Origin: Theristus sp. LFF4_11 | Lineage: Eukaryota > Nematoda > Chromadorea > Monhysterida > Xyalidae | Assembly: GCA_030248135.1 (NCBI GenBank) | Contig: JASANC010003624.1 | Location: forward strand, 1-64,000 | Length of the DNA: 64,000 bases | Direction of reading: 5' to 3' | In this document: in pieces, positions 25,301 to 37,785 of the stretch | Numbering within the stretch: the stretch's first letter is position 1 | Layout: every line of letters begins with the position of its first letter | Program-made: the position numbers and the translations under genes | Notes under the pieces: generated by a model | Databases searched by the model: none | Told to the model about the DNA's origin: nothing | The model's input: only the letters and a program-made list of their open reading frames with translations

Positions 25301-28300
25301 CAACTCGGCGTTGCGCCGAGTGCTGCACGGCAGTCATATCGGCTGCTTTTCCTGTGAGCTCCGCGACAAATGGTAGCGCCGCTGTGAGGCGGAGACCAGG
25401 GAACGCTCCGCTTCCGACGGAGGCGCGTACCATCACTCGCCAAAATTGGTCCATTGCGACACTTCACTGTGTCCGAAGGAGACGACTGAGATGATTGCGG
25501 AGTGTAGCGATCGGCAATAATAGCTGCTCAGAAGATCTGATTTTTTTGGTCGGAAAAAATCAAAGTGCACTTCGTTTTATTGGATCCGCAATTCAATGAA
25601 GTCGAACACTTAACATTAAGCGCATCGGAATCCATTTCCAGGTACATGTTCCTTCGGCAACGTCTCGCCGGCCTGGAGGAAGGCTGGCAGGAGCTGCAAC
25701 GAATGTGGGACAACCGGCAGCAGATGCTCAGTCAGGGACTCAATTTGCAGGTGAATCGGAAGCGGGGGGAGGATTGGGCTTTATGCTTTTGGTGGACGAG
25801 CTTGAAAACGCGAATCACGAACAAGAAGCCAACAACTTATGCTTTCATCAACTGCACTGCACTCGTTGTAGGTTGCGGTTCAACTTAGAGGTGGTGCATT
25901 CATGGAATGGTATTCAGTGAATGACATTGTGGTTAGTGAGCTCATGGAAAAGCAGAAATCATCAGCGCCAGCAACTGCAAAGCTCCGCTCTTCGTTTCGT
26001 GTATTCGTGGAAAATACAGTTTCCACACTAGATATAATAACGAACGAACGAACGATGATTTTAGGCGATGTTTTTAGCCAGCACTAACCCAGAAACGCAA
26101 CAGAACGCCGTCGAGTGAGGTGCCCATCGAGTTTTCCATGCTGATATAATTTCGGCCGCGAACTTCTTAGTGAAAAACAGCAACAGAATTTCACGCCCCT
26201 TTCAACTTGCTCCTTCGTTGCAGATGTTCCTGCGCGACGCGAAGCAAGCGGAGGTGCTGCTCGCGCAACAGGAGAACTACCTGACCAAGGAGGAACAGCC
26301 GAGCAGCCTTGAGCAGGCGGAGCACGCACTGAAGCGACACCAGGACTTCCTCACCACCATGGACGCGAACGACGAAAAGATCAAGGTGCGACGATCGGGT
26401 GTTATGATTGGGGTTTTCGTCGACTTTGCTACTAGATATTTTTGTTAGTCTTGGAGCTTTTTCGCATGGCACATTTTTGTTGTGCCGAATCAGGCGATTG
26501 ATTGTTGGAACAGCCGTACTGAATTGAATACTCTGACAAAATGTGTCTATCTATTGGTTTCACGATGAATTAAAGAGCGAGCTCACTGATTGGTCGCGTC
26601 ATGCTGGCTGGAACCAATCAGCGCGTAAAGAACCGATGATTGGCCTGTCTCCGTCCTGATGAAATGCTGCATGTAAACGTGCACAAGAAAAATTTCCGTT
26701 TTTTTTCACCAGGCCGTCGTCATGTTCGGCGACCAGCTGTGCAACGAGGGCCATTATGCGGCCGATAAAATCCACAAGAAGGCGCGCAACATCCAAGAGC
26801 GACGCGACGCCAATCGCGAGAAGGCCATGGCGGCACTCGAGAAGCTGAAGGTTTTGGTGGTTTTTGTTTTTTGACTAGGAACGAGTGAATTGACTCGGAT
26901 TTGGTATTTTTGGGCAGTTGGGTGACATATTTTTGGGCAGTTCGGTGACATATTTTTGGGCACTGGACATTCGCGATTGGTGGAGTTTGCTTGTTCTATT
27001 TTTGTGGAAGGAACTGCTACTTTGGAAAACCAAAACGGTGCTTCACAATGTGTAATTTGCGCCGTGCAGAGATTCACGATTTTTTCTTTGTTATTCTTTT
27101 TACATTATTCCGCCAACTACGTTTTTTAAATTTTTTTCGTTTTTCTCAGGACGCCTTAACGCTGCAGCAGTTCTTGTCCGACTGTGAAGAGCTGCGCGAA
27201 TGGATCGAGGAGAAAATGATCAGAGCACAGGATGAGAGCTACCGGTTAGTGAACAATGCATTTTTATTGTTTAATTTCGAAATTGACTTACTAACAACTA
27301 ATTACCAAATTATAGGGATGGAAAAACGGTTTTTTTTATTTTTTTGTGAAAAGAAACCGTTGTAAAACTTTTTTGCGGAACTTTTTATCTTTTCATGAAA
27401 AAACCGGTTTCTTTTCCGTGCCATCCCTACCAAATTAACTACCTAACTAACTAACTAACTAAGCTCCATTGCACTAATTTCGTTTCAATCATACTTTTTT
27501 ATTTTTTCAATTTACATTTTTTCGCTCGCTTTTGTTTAAAAATGCCTTTTTAAAAAGTTTTTTTCTAAATTTCCAGTGAAGCACGCACGATCACGTCAAA
27601 GTTTGTCCGCCACCAGGCGTTCCAATCCGAGATACAGTCCAACAAGGAGCGACTCGGGCAATTGCAACAGGTAGAATATTTGGGTAAATTTTTTATGGGC
27701 GAATTCTATGGAGAATAGGTGTTCGGACGGACGAACTCAATCGTTGCTCATTCAGTCACTCTTACTTAATTATTGACTTCAATAAAGGTTGACACCACCA
27801 ATGAGTGGAAATGTGAGAAAATGATTTGGGTTTTTTTTTTCTTTTTTTCAGGCAGCTGTGCGTCTCGCAACGGAGAAACCGGATTTCGCGGAGGTGATTG
27901 ATCCGCAAATCCAGGAGATCGCGAAACAATGGGATGAACTGGAGAAGACGACCGAGGAGAAAGGTGCGCTTGTTTTTTTGATTCCTTTTCTTTCCTGGTC
28001 AAATTTTATTTGTATTTTTTCAATACTGGATTGGGGAAACTTCTAAAATTGCAAAACTTGTTTTTTTCAGGCCAAAAACTTTTCGACGCCAATCGCCAGC
28101 AGCTGTACGTTCAGAGCATCAGTGACATGGAGGTAAATTGCTGGTTACAATGGACACTAAACAAGCGGTTGATAATAAAAACTCCACTGACAGCGCAATA
28201 CCAAACAAAACAAAAAACGCAAAATTTCACTCCAAAAACTGCGGCACAATTGCAACAGGAATGGGCGCAACAGCTCGAGACGCAGATGATCGGCGACGAC

Positions 28301-28927
28301 ACCGGTCAGGATCTGTCGACCGTGAACGTGATGATGCAGAAGCAGCAACTGATCGAGAGTGAAATGGTGAAGCGCGCGCAGCAGCTCGAGGGACTGCAGG
28401 AGATGGAGCCGGTCCTGGAAGAGATGCACCCGGAGAACGTGCAGGAGATCAAGGCGCATCGCATCGCCATACAGGAACAGTGAGTTTGTGGTGACCCGGG
28501 GGTGAAGTTGGGGTAAAGTAACTGCGTGAAGTTGGGGTGAACGGGTTGAAATCTGGCGAAACTGACCGTAGTTTGGCTAAATTTAAGAAATTCTGGTAAA
28601 TTGTAAGAGGTGGGATTAATCCGGTGAAGATGGAAGGCACTAGGGTGTTGAACTTGAGATGAACTGGTCAAAAGTAGAGGTCACTGACGGAATTTGGGTA
28701 ATTAGATAAAATTATGGTTACATGACCAAGTTGGGGTAAACTGGCTGAAGTTGTGCTGAACTTACTGAACATATCGTACCAAAACAACGACACTTACGTA
28801 AAAACCTGTGATAAACAACGCCGCACATTCACGCAATTATATTTTCAAGGTTCAATATTTTCAATATTTTAACGGTAGAACAAATTGATTGATTGATTGA
28901 ATGATTGATTGTTTGATTGATTGATTG

Positions 28928-28965
<38 letters not shown>

Positions 28966-31900
28966 TGATTGTAATCGCACGCAGTCTGCAACGTCTGCAA
29001 GCGCCCCTCGAGGAGCGCCGGCGCCAGCTCGAGCGCAAGAAGGCCGCCTATCAGTTTCTGCGCGACGTCGAGGACGAGAAAATGTGGATCGCCGAGCGGA
29101 TGCCGCTCGCTCGCAGTGACGATCTGGGTGACTCGCTGTTCGACTGTCACAGATTGCAGAAGAAACTACAGGTGAGAGCGCAGTGGGGACAGCGGAATGA
29201 TGGGGATAACTATGGGTTTTTTTTGGGCAGTACTATTGATGACGGACCATCAGCAACTGACTGGTTGCTTGGTCAGTTCGGGTTTGAACTGTACAACTAT
29301 GGTTTTTTTGGGCAGTACTATTGATGACGGACCATCAGCAACTGACTGGTTGCTTGGTCAGTTCGGGTTTGAACTGTACGTCTAGAGGATCGGTGTATTA
29401 CGAATGGGTGCCATTGAAGCGGAGCGGTTCTTTTTTCTTGAAACGTTTCTTCAGTCACTCCGGTTTCAGGGCACCATATGATAGGCCAGCACCGGACACT
29501 GGTCTGTCTGAGTAGTGACGGGTTTGTGGTCGAAAGCAGATTGGTACAGTAGTACAGTTTGCTGATTGGTTGCATTTCACTGATTACGAGTGCTGGTCTG
29601 ATCAATCAGTCTGATTCGAGAATAGCAGCAGACCACATTTTTATTGGATTAGCGTTATCGAAATGCACCATGGTTGTTTTTTAGTTTCGTTTCTATTTTC
29701 AACGGTTCTGTCCACGCAGACTGATTTAAATCAAGTTTGTGAAAATTTCCACTGCACCATCAGGTTTTATTTAGATTGCGTTTTTACTTGCAGTTTTATT
29801 TTTCAATGTCCAAACGGTCTTTTGATTGATGATTGATTGTTTGAGTGTTGAATTTGTGCCAGTTAAAGTTCAGCAAAATGCTTTGTCCTACACGAAAAAA
29901 CACTAACACTAGTGGTGTGAAATGCACAACACAAAACACCCAAGTAGTAGTAATAGTTCGGTTTAGAAACCAGGTTCGGTTCAGGTTTTAGACTTACTGT
30001 TTTGTTTTGTTTTTCTCTGTTTTTTTCGCACCATTTTTAGCAATTTTTCACAAATTAAAAATCCACCAAGCTGCACAAATCAGTTCAACATGCACATCTA
30101 TCGTTTCACATTTTTCCACTTTTTCAACTTCAAAAAGAACTTACATTCATCATCTAGTCTAGTTTTCTTCTTCCTTCTTTCTAAGCCAACAATCGTTGAA
30201 ATTGATAAACAACCGTTCCCACAGAAAAATTTCGCCGCAGACGTAAAAAGACAACACGTTTTAGCATCGATCATTTCAAGAGCAAGATTACGATGATTAG
30301 AAGAAAAACTGCGAAAAAAACTTCACAAAGAACGCGGAAATTTTGTTTTCATGTGGTTGTTTCAGTCGACAAAAAAATCAGCGAAACTTTTCAGTTTCAG
30401 CTCATTGCGAGGTGTCAAAAAGTGTTCTGAAAGTTTCTGCAATGTACACAGCATCATACTGCTTCTGTTCTTTCAAGCGCCACAATTCACAACATACTGG
30501 GCGACATTTTTACATCACCTACCTCTATTGTTCGAATGATAGTTCGCAAACTTTTTTTGACAGAAACACCGCTAAGCTTGCGTCTGAAGACAGCAGCTAT
30601 CCATCTCTATATGCACACTTGAGTTTCGAGTGGATTTGTGTGTAAAACAGAAAAACTTTTTTTCACGTTCTGGTGCGATGTCAGCACTTTCAGCTTGTTC
30701 GTTGAACACTATTAGATGTTAGCGGAGGATATTGACAATAAGTTTTTTCGGTGCCAAACGTGTAAAAAATTTAATACACCGCTATTTGTTATCAATAACC
30801 GGTTTATGAGCGGCGATAAATTTTGATTATTGAATTGTCGAAAAACAGACGTGTAATTTTTTCCAAAAGATAATTCGTAATTCTCATAATTTCGAGAGCG
30901 CTAGCAGCGATATTCTTGCGAAAGAAATATGGAAACGATATTTTTCGCATTTTTCACAACACTTCTGAACAGTGATATCATCAGAATAACAGGGCAAAAA
31001 TAGACTGAAGAAAAAATTGGGCGATTTCTAAATCTGAAAAATGACGGTGAAAAGTCAGGCAAAACTCAGCGAAGTGGCGGCGAAATTAAAGTCGAACCAA
31101 AAATTAAAGCCAGCAGAATTAAGCGATGCTGTACTACTTGGCTTAACAGTTACTGTGGACTCCATGCAGGTTGTCGTTCGTCATTTTAACTATGAGATAG
31201 ATACAACAAAAATTCGGATCAGTTTTCAGAAATAACCAAATATACTAGTAACTAAAAAACAGAAAAGCTCTGAATATTGCGTAATTAGCAAAATTAACGC
31301 GCATGGTAAATAATTTCAACTACTAAAACGATTTTTCCTGTCCTGAACCAAGTTCTCTGCATGGACTTGCGAATGAAGATTGTGATTTGTCAATATCTTA
31401 GAGGACTAACTCTGTTCTTTGTCTGTTTCTTATTGGATTGATTGTTTGATTGACTGCTTTGTGGGGAATTTGAATTCGGATATGTTGAAAAATTCAGTTG
31501 ACTGTTTTTTGGTCCACCCTGTTCTAGAGCACTGGCGTTAATCAGTTCGGCAGAACTTGCGACTTCGTAAGCGTATTTTCACTGCTGTTTCCACTTTGTT
31601 TCTGTTTTTTTTGTTTGTTTGCTTTTTTATGTTAAGCGACTTTGCAATTTGGTGATTGGCTGATGTTCAGCCATTTTGTCCAAAAGCAAGCCAGTCAGCA
31701 AATTACCAACAGCAACAAGTGTTTTGTGACCGATTGCACTGCAGAATGTTTTTTGACGATTAGTTTTTTGTGCTTGTATTGCTTTTCTGCTTTGTGATGC
31801 GCAATTTTTGTTTTTTTTGTGGTTTCGTAGTTTTTATTGTTTGTCCATCCAATACACTGCGTCGCACTGGCACGTTTGTAATGTTTGCTGTTTGGAACCT

Positions 31901-34900
31901 GACAAACGATAGTGAGGTTTTCACAGCCACACCACGTAAGATTGTCAAGCATGAGATTGTGAATGTGATTTACGTTATCTCTGTTTTTTGGTTGGTTCTA
32001 AAGTTTTAGTCTGAAAGTGCACAGTGACAAAGCAAACACACGGGCACACATGTGAGATATAATGCTGCGTGCGTGCATGTCATCGCGTGTGCGCGTTCCT
32101 ATTGTCACTAAAGCAGCATTCATAAAGTGACTCACAGCTACGCGTCACTAAATAATGCTTCATGAATGCTGCCAAAGTGCAAGGTTTTCAGACTAGGACT
32201 TTAGCAAACTGACTATGAAAATGTTGCGCGAAGTGGCAGTTCAATTATTCATGTGAAAGTGCATCTCAAACTAAAGAAATGTGCTGCATATTGTGGCAGA
32301 ATACAGCAGAGCTTGAATGTTGACAGTTTTGTGAGCAGTGCACAAAGGCACATATGGTTTTATGTTTTTCGTTTTGTTGAAAACAACAATTAGCAGTATC
32401 TGCTTGTGTACAAAGCACGAAAGCACCAAGAATCATAAGCTTTTGTGTTATTTTTTTGTTCGATTCTGGCACAAGTTGTGAATTGGAATGCAGACTTTCT
32501 GACTCCATAAAAACTGCAAAATAACAAATCAACAACACACCGTGTTTCCCAACAAAAAGCACAACTTGTGCCAGATCCACGCAGATTATCCATATATTGG
32601 ACTGAAAAAAACAAATCTCAGCTCATCATCATTCATGTCATTTCCCAAGCGAATCACTCAAAACCGTCGTCCTAATCTTTCCAGAGTCTACGAACCGAAA
32701 TCGAGAACCACGAGCCGTGGGTGCAGCAGATCTGCGAGAACGGCCGCGAGCTGATCAACGCCGGCCACGAGAATTCGGCAGAGTTCGAGCTGAAGATCAG
32801 TGAACTGTTGAACGCGTGGAAGGAGCTGAAGGAGGCGTTGGACGCGAGGAAGAATCGGCTGGCAGAGTCGGAGAAGGCACACCAGGTGACCAAGTGATTT
32901 TGTGGTGCTGATGCACTTAGCACCAAAAATTTTTTGGTGCAAATAGCATTTGCACGGCACCAGAATGTTTATGGTGCACAATCTCGCAGAGAACGCACCA
33001 AATGAGATGAGTTTTTTGGGTGCATTCAGCAACTCCACCAGAATGTTCACGTGCAAAAGGCACCTGCACCAGAAGGCTTTTGGTGCAGGTCTCTGAACAA
33101 GTTTTTTGGCTGAGTTTTTGCAACGAAACGCATCAGGTGAATGATTTTTTGGTGCAACTGACACTTGAACCAAAAAAAACTTAGGTGACGAGTTTGGGTG
33201 CAGTAAAAATTTGTTTTGTGAACTCTGTGTCACATAAATTGGGTAAAAAATTCAAATAACACCTGAACCGAAATTTTGGGCACAATCGCACCAGTTTTGC
33301 TGAAGCTTTTGGTGCGCTCGATGCACCTGTTTTTCCTTTCGTGTATGGCACCAGAACAACAGTTAGCAAAAGCACCTGCAGTCAATTTAGTTCAGGCGCT
33401 ATTTTAGTTTTTGAAAAAAAACCTGGTGAATTTTGTAAGGAGTATAAGTGCTTTGTTTCAACAAAACATTTTTTTTGTTCTCAGTATCTAATTTTGTAAG
33501 GAGTATAAGTGCTTTGTTTCAACAAAACATTTTTTTTGTTCTCAGTATCTGTACGACTGCAACGAGGCTGAGGCGTGGATGTCGGAGCAGGAGCTGTACA
33601 TGATGCAGGATGAACGCGGCAAAGATGAATTCTCAACGCAGAATCAAATCAAGGTAAACGTTACTGGTTCTAGCTGTTTGGATTTTGGATCATCGGCTCA
33701 CCACACGAACAAACAAACACACTGGCACACATACGCACGCAGTTTTTAGTTTGCTGAATATGATTTTGACTTTGAACTGTGACAGTGATGGTAATTCCGA
33801 TTCAGGGAATAAGGACGCAATGCAGCAAGCACAGTATACGAACACACATATCCATGTGGTATTGCACTGGTGCGTTTGGCGCTACGTGGTGGTGGTAGGC
33901 TTGTGTGTGGTACTGTGGTGGCAGTAGGACAGGTTTGCATCTTGTGCAACCAACCAAGAGGACAACAGTTTTCATTCGTTTTGAATCGACTGAAAAACGC
34001 CCAAAAAAACGGGATCATCACCGAATAACCAATCAGTGAATCCGTTTTTCTTCCCTTCGCAGAAACACGAGCGCCTCCAAGCGGACATCAACGCCTATGC
34101 GGACAACATCCGCCGTTTGTCCGAGCGTGCGCAAGTGCTCATCGACGAGCAAAGTCCCATGAGGTGATTGCGAGATAATTGGCCTATGATAACAGTTCTT
34201 TGTGCTTGACGCGCCCATTCAAAATCAGTGCAGCGACTCGAGGCCCTGAAATACGACCGGCAATTGGGCGATTTTGAATTGCCGCGCTCAAGCACGAAAC
34301 ATATTACAGTGCTGTGCTGTGTCTACAAATGTATTCAGTCGCTGAACCATGAAAAACTCATGATACCTGTCACCTTTTATCAGATACAATCAAAATTAAA
34401 ATCAAAATTGAAAATTGCCGATTCTTGCAGCGACCAAGTGGCCGTCCGTCAGTCGCAGATCGACAAGCTGTACGCGTCGCTACAGGACCTGACGAAGGAG
34501 CGTCGGTCGCGCCTCGACGAAACGCTGCAACTGTACGAGCTGCATCGCGAGATCGACGACTTGCTGCAGTGGATCGCTGAGAAGGAGCTAGTGGCTAGCA
34601 GCCAGGACACCGGCCAGGACTACGAACACGTGCAGGTCGGCTGTGGGTTTGGTGGTTGCGCGTTGTCGTTAATTTTGCTCTCTGTTGTGGTGACGCGCGG
34701 TTGGTGTCGTATCGTCAGACGGGAGACTAGCGCGCTGAGTAAGAACGCATCGAACAGACACTAGCGACATGACTTCCACGACCAATCGTGCAGTAGATTG
34801 TTTGTGTCGTTTTTTTGTTCGCCAGACCGGAAAGGCCAAGAGAATATTCATGCAACCGAACTTCATGGATTCGGTCAAGGACTCGACGATTGTGCAAGAA

Positions 34901-37735
34901 AATGGTCTGTTTGTCCGTCAGCACCAAACTCGATTCGCTTTCGTTCCACACTCGTCCACCGATTTCTTTCCGGTCCTTCCAAATCTTTCAAAGAACGTTT
35001 CGCTCAATTCGCGCGCGGTCGCTTTGAAAGTCGAAGCGACAACACACAGAGAACCAGTTCCCACTACCGGCGCGCTGAGTGTTGAACCGATGAAAAAAAA
35101 CGAGAAGAAGAAAAACCAGATCAGGGCCAGTTTTTTGAAGCTCAGCAGTCCAACAGTTCTACACCACTGAGCCCCTGAACGAAATCATAAGATAATACCC
35201 TTCAGTTCCGAACTTCACGTTGATCAGTTGATCACAGACATTAATGAATCAGTTTAGTTGAAACAACGGAACTGTTTCTCAATTTCCGTCAGGGGCTCAG
35301 TAGCACTATTGGACTCCCTGAGTTTCATAAAACCAGCCCAGTGGTCGCAGCTGTTCCGAGTTGCGCCCGACCGGTGTTTTGCTCGCAGATGCTACAAGAG
35401 CGTTTCTCGCAATTCGCGCGCGACGTCGAGTCGATCGGCAGCGAACGGGTGGCGAAGGCGAACGACCAGTGCGACGAGCTGATGACCAGCGGACACTCGG
35501 ACGCGCCGCAAATCGCGCTCTACAAGGACAACCTCGAGGAGGCCTGGGGCAATCTGCTCGAGATGATGGACACGCGCACGCAGGTCGGTGCTTGTTGGTG
35601 TTGTTGTTTCAATGTGTAGTTCAAAGTTGTTTGTTGGTGTTATTCTGGTCGCCACTGCTGATATAGGGCGTTTATTTGAACCGGTCACTTTTTATCGCGA
35701 AACGTTGCATTACATTCGGATTAACGAATGTATGGGACTTTGATTGACATCAGTTGCCCATTTGTGGCTATATAAGTTTTCATGCAATTCCGATTCCGTT
35801 CTATCTGTTTATTCTGCGAAAGAGTGACCGGTTTAGACAAACACAAACCTCCTATAGGTGTCGCAGCAGTTTCTAGCGTGTCACATTAGGAGAGCGGTGT
35901 TGTCTCGAACTGAATCGGTAAAATCACAAAAAAAAATAAAAATCACTAAAATGAAAATGAATCTGTATGACAAACGAACTTGAGTTGAACATGACATGGA
36001 ACAAGTATACACTCACACACGCACACCGTGAAGTCCCGTCCCGCATTGGTCAAGTGTCACTTCATATCGCCTTCCATGCACTGAGGACTTTCGGGGGGTG
36101 GGTACAAAATCCGGCATGACACCGATAAATCGCGCGTCGCTTCGTTGCAGATGCTCGAGGCCGCTAAGCTGCTGCACAAGTTCTTCCACGACTGCCGCGA
36201 CTGTCTCAGTCGTATACTCGAGAAGACGCATTCCGTCCCCGAAGAGCTGGGCCGCGATCATTCCAGCGTGAACACGCTCTGCAGGAAACACGAGAACTTC
36301 ATGAAGGTTGGTTGGTTGTTGTTTGGTTGCCGTGCACGGATGGGCAGGGCCAAATTGTTGACGTTTGCGACCGAAGTCGCCGGTTCCACTCCGAGGAACA
36401 TCGGAACCATTCATTGGTGCCGGGTTGCACCGATCGGGTGTTTTTTTTTATATCTGCGATTTTTTCTGCAGTGTAATCGTGCTGTAACTGCAACAATGTT
36501 TCTCAAATGTTTTTTTGTTCTTTTGTTACAGGACCTCGAGGTGCTCGAGCAACAGGTGAAACAGATCCAGGAGGACGCGCGCAATCTGCAGGTGGGCGGA
36601 GCGACGTTTTTCTTTGGCGGTTTATTCTTCTCACGAATCAATTAGTTTAAAAATACGTGAAATTGGACACACATTTGCGTTTCTAGGCTGTCTTTTTCTT
36701 TCATTCAATTATTATCTTTTCTTCAAGACCTGCGACTCAATGCGGTTGTGGACGTAAAAGGAAACTAGTTTCAATCTGTATGTGGTAATCATGCCCATTC
36801 GCGAGCGAAGCGGACAACGGATGCAGGCATTCAGAATAGCTTTAGTGACCCGGTCTCATGTAGGGGACTCGGTCGGATCCCTTTGTCAATTTTGAATTCC
36901 CGCGTCGTGCATGAGACTGCTTACCCATCTATGCGCGCATTGAGACGCGGGACAAAAATAAAAGATATTCAAATTCCCCACGCGCGCGCTTCTCGCAGCC
37001 TGAAAAAGCGGCCATGTTCAATCGGCCGCACCGTACTTCATTTAAGGGGCATTCATGAAGCAGTATTTAGTAGCTGCGCAGCTATAACACAGCTACGCGT
37101 CACTAAATACTACTTCATGAATGCGCGCCTTCACTCACTGCAGGCGGCGTACGCCGGCGACAAGGCGCTCGAGATCCAGACGCGCGAGTCGGAGGTCGTC
37201 TCTGCGTGGCGTCAGTTGCACGCGTTGTGCGAGGCGCGCAAGCACCGACTCGGCGACACCTCCGATCTGTTCCGCTTCATGAACCTCGTGCGTGATCTGT
37301 TGCTCTGGATGGAGGAGGTGCGCCGCGAGATGAACACGCAGGAGCGACCGAAGTGAGCGCTGGTTTTTCGGGCGTGGTTTTTGTTTGTGGTGGTTCTTTT
37401 GGTGTTGTTATTTTTTTGACTGTTTGTTCAGTAGTAGGTTTCTTTTCTTAGAAACTTGTCATTTTGTTGAAAGAATTGAAATAGAGCGTCCGCGACAGAA
37501 GACCGAACGGAGACATCGGGATTTACAGACGATATACAGTGTATTTTGCCAGAAACGGTTTTTTTTAATTTCGCCAAAGTTTCGCCGTGTGCTCTGTGTT
37601 CTGTGGAACGATGGGACAGGTTTAAAGAACTAGGAATGTGCGCGTTGAATCAGAACGTACCAATCGGAAACAACGTCAGCAACAACTGCTGCGCTGAGCG
37701 CTGAGTTCCCGTTTTTTGACAATTAGATTGATTGG

Positions 37736-37785
<50 letters not shown>

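Noticed and set aside
25290..25500. Structured RNA in spectrin intron 23 (hairpin ACTCGGCGTTGCGCCGAGT)
   Set aside because: A GC-rich hairpin is present, but nothing else supports an RNA gene; more likely an old repeat remnant.
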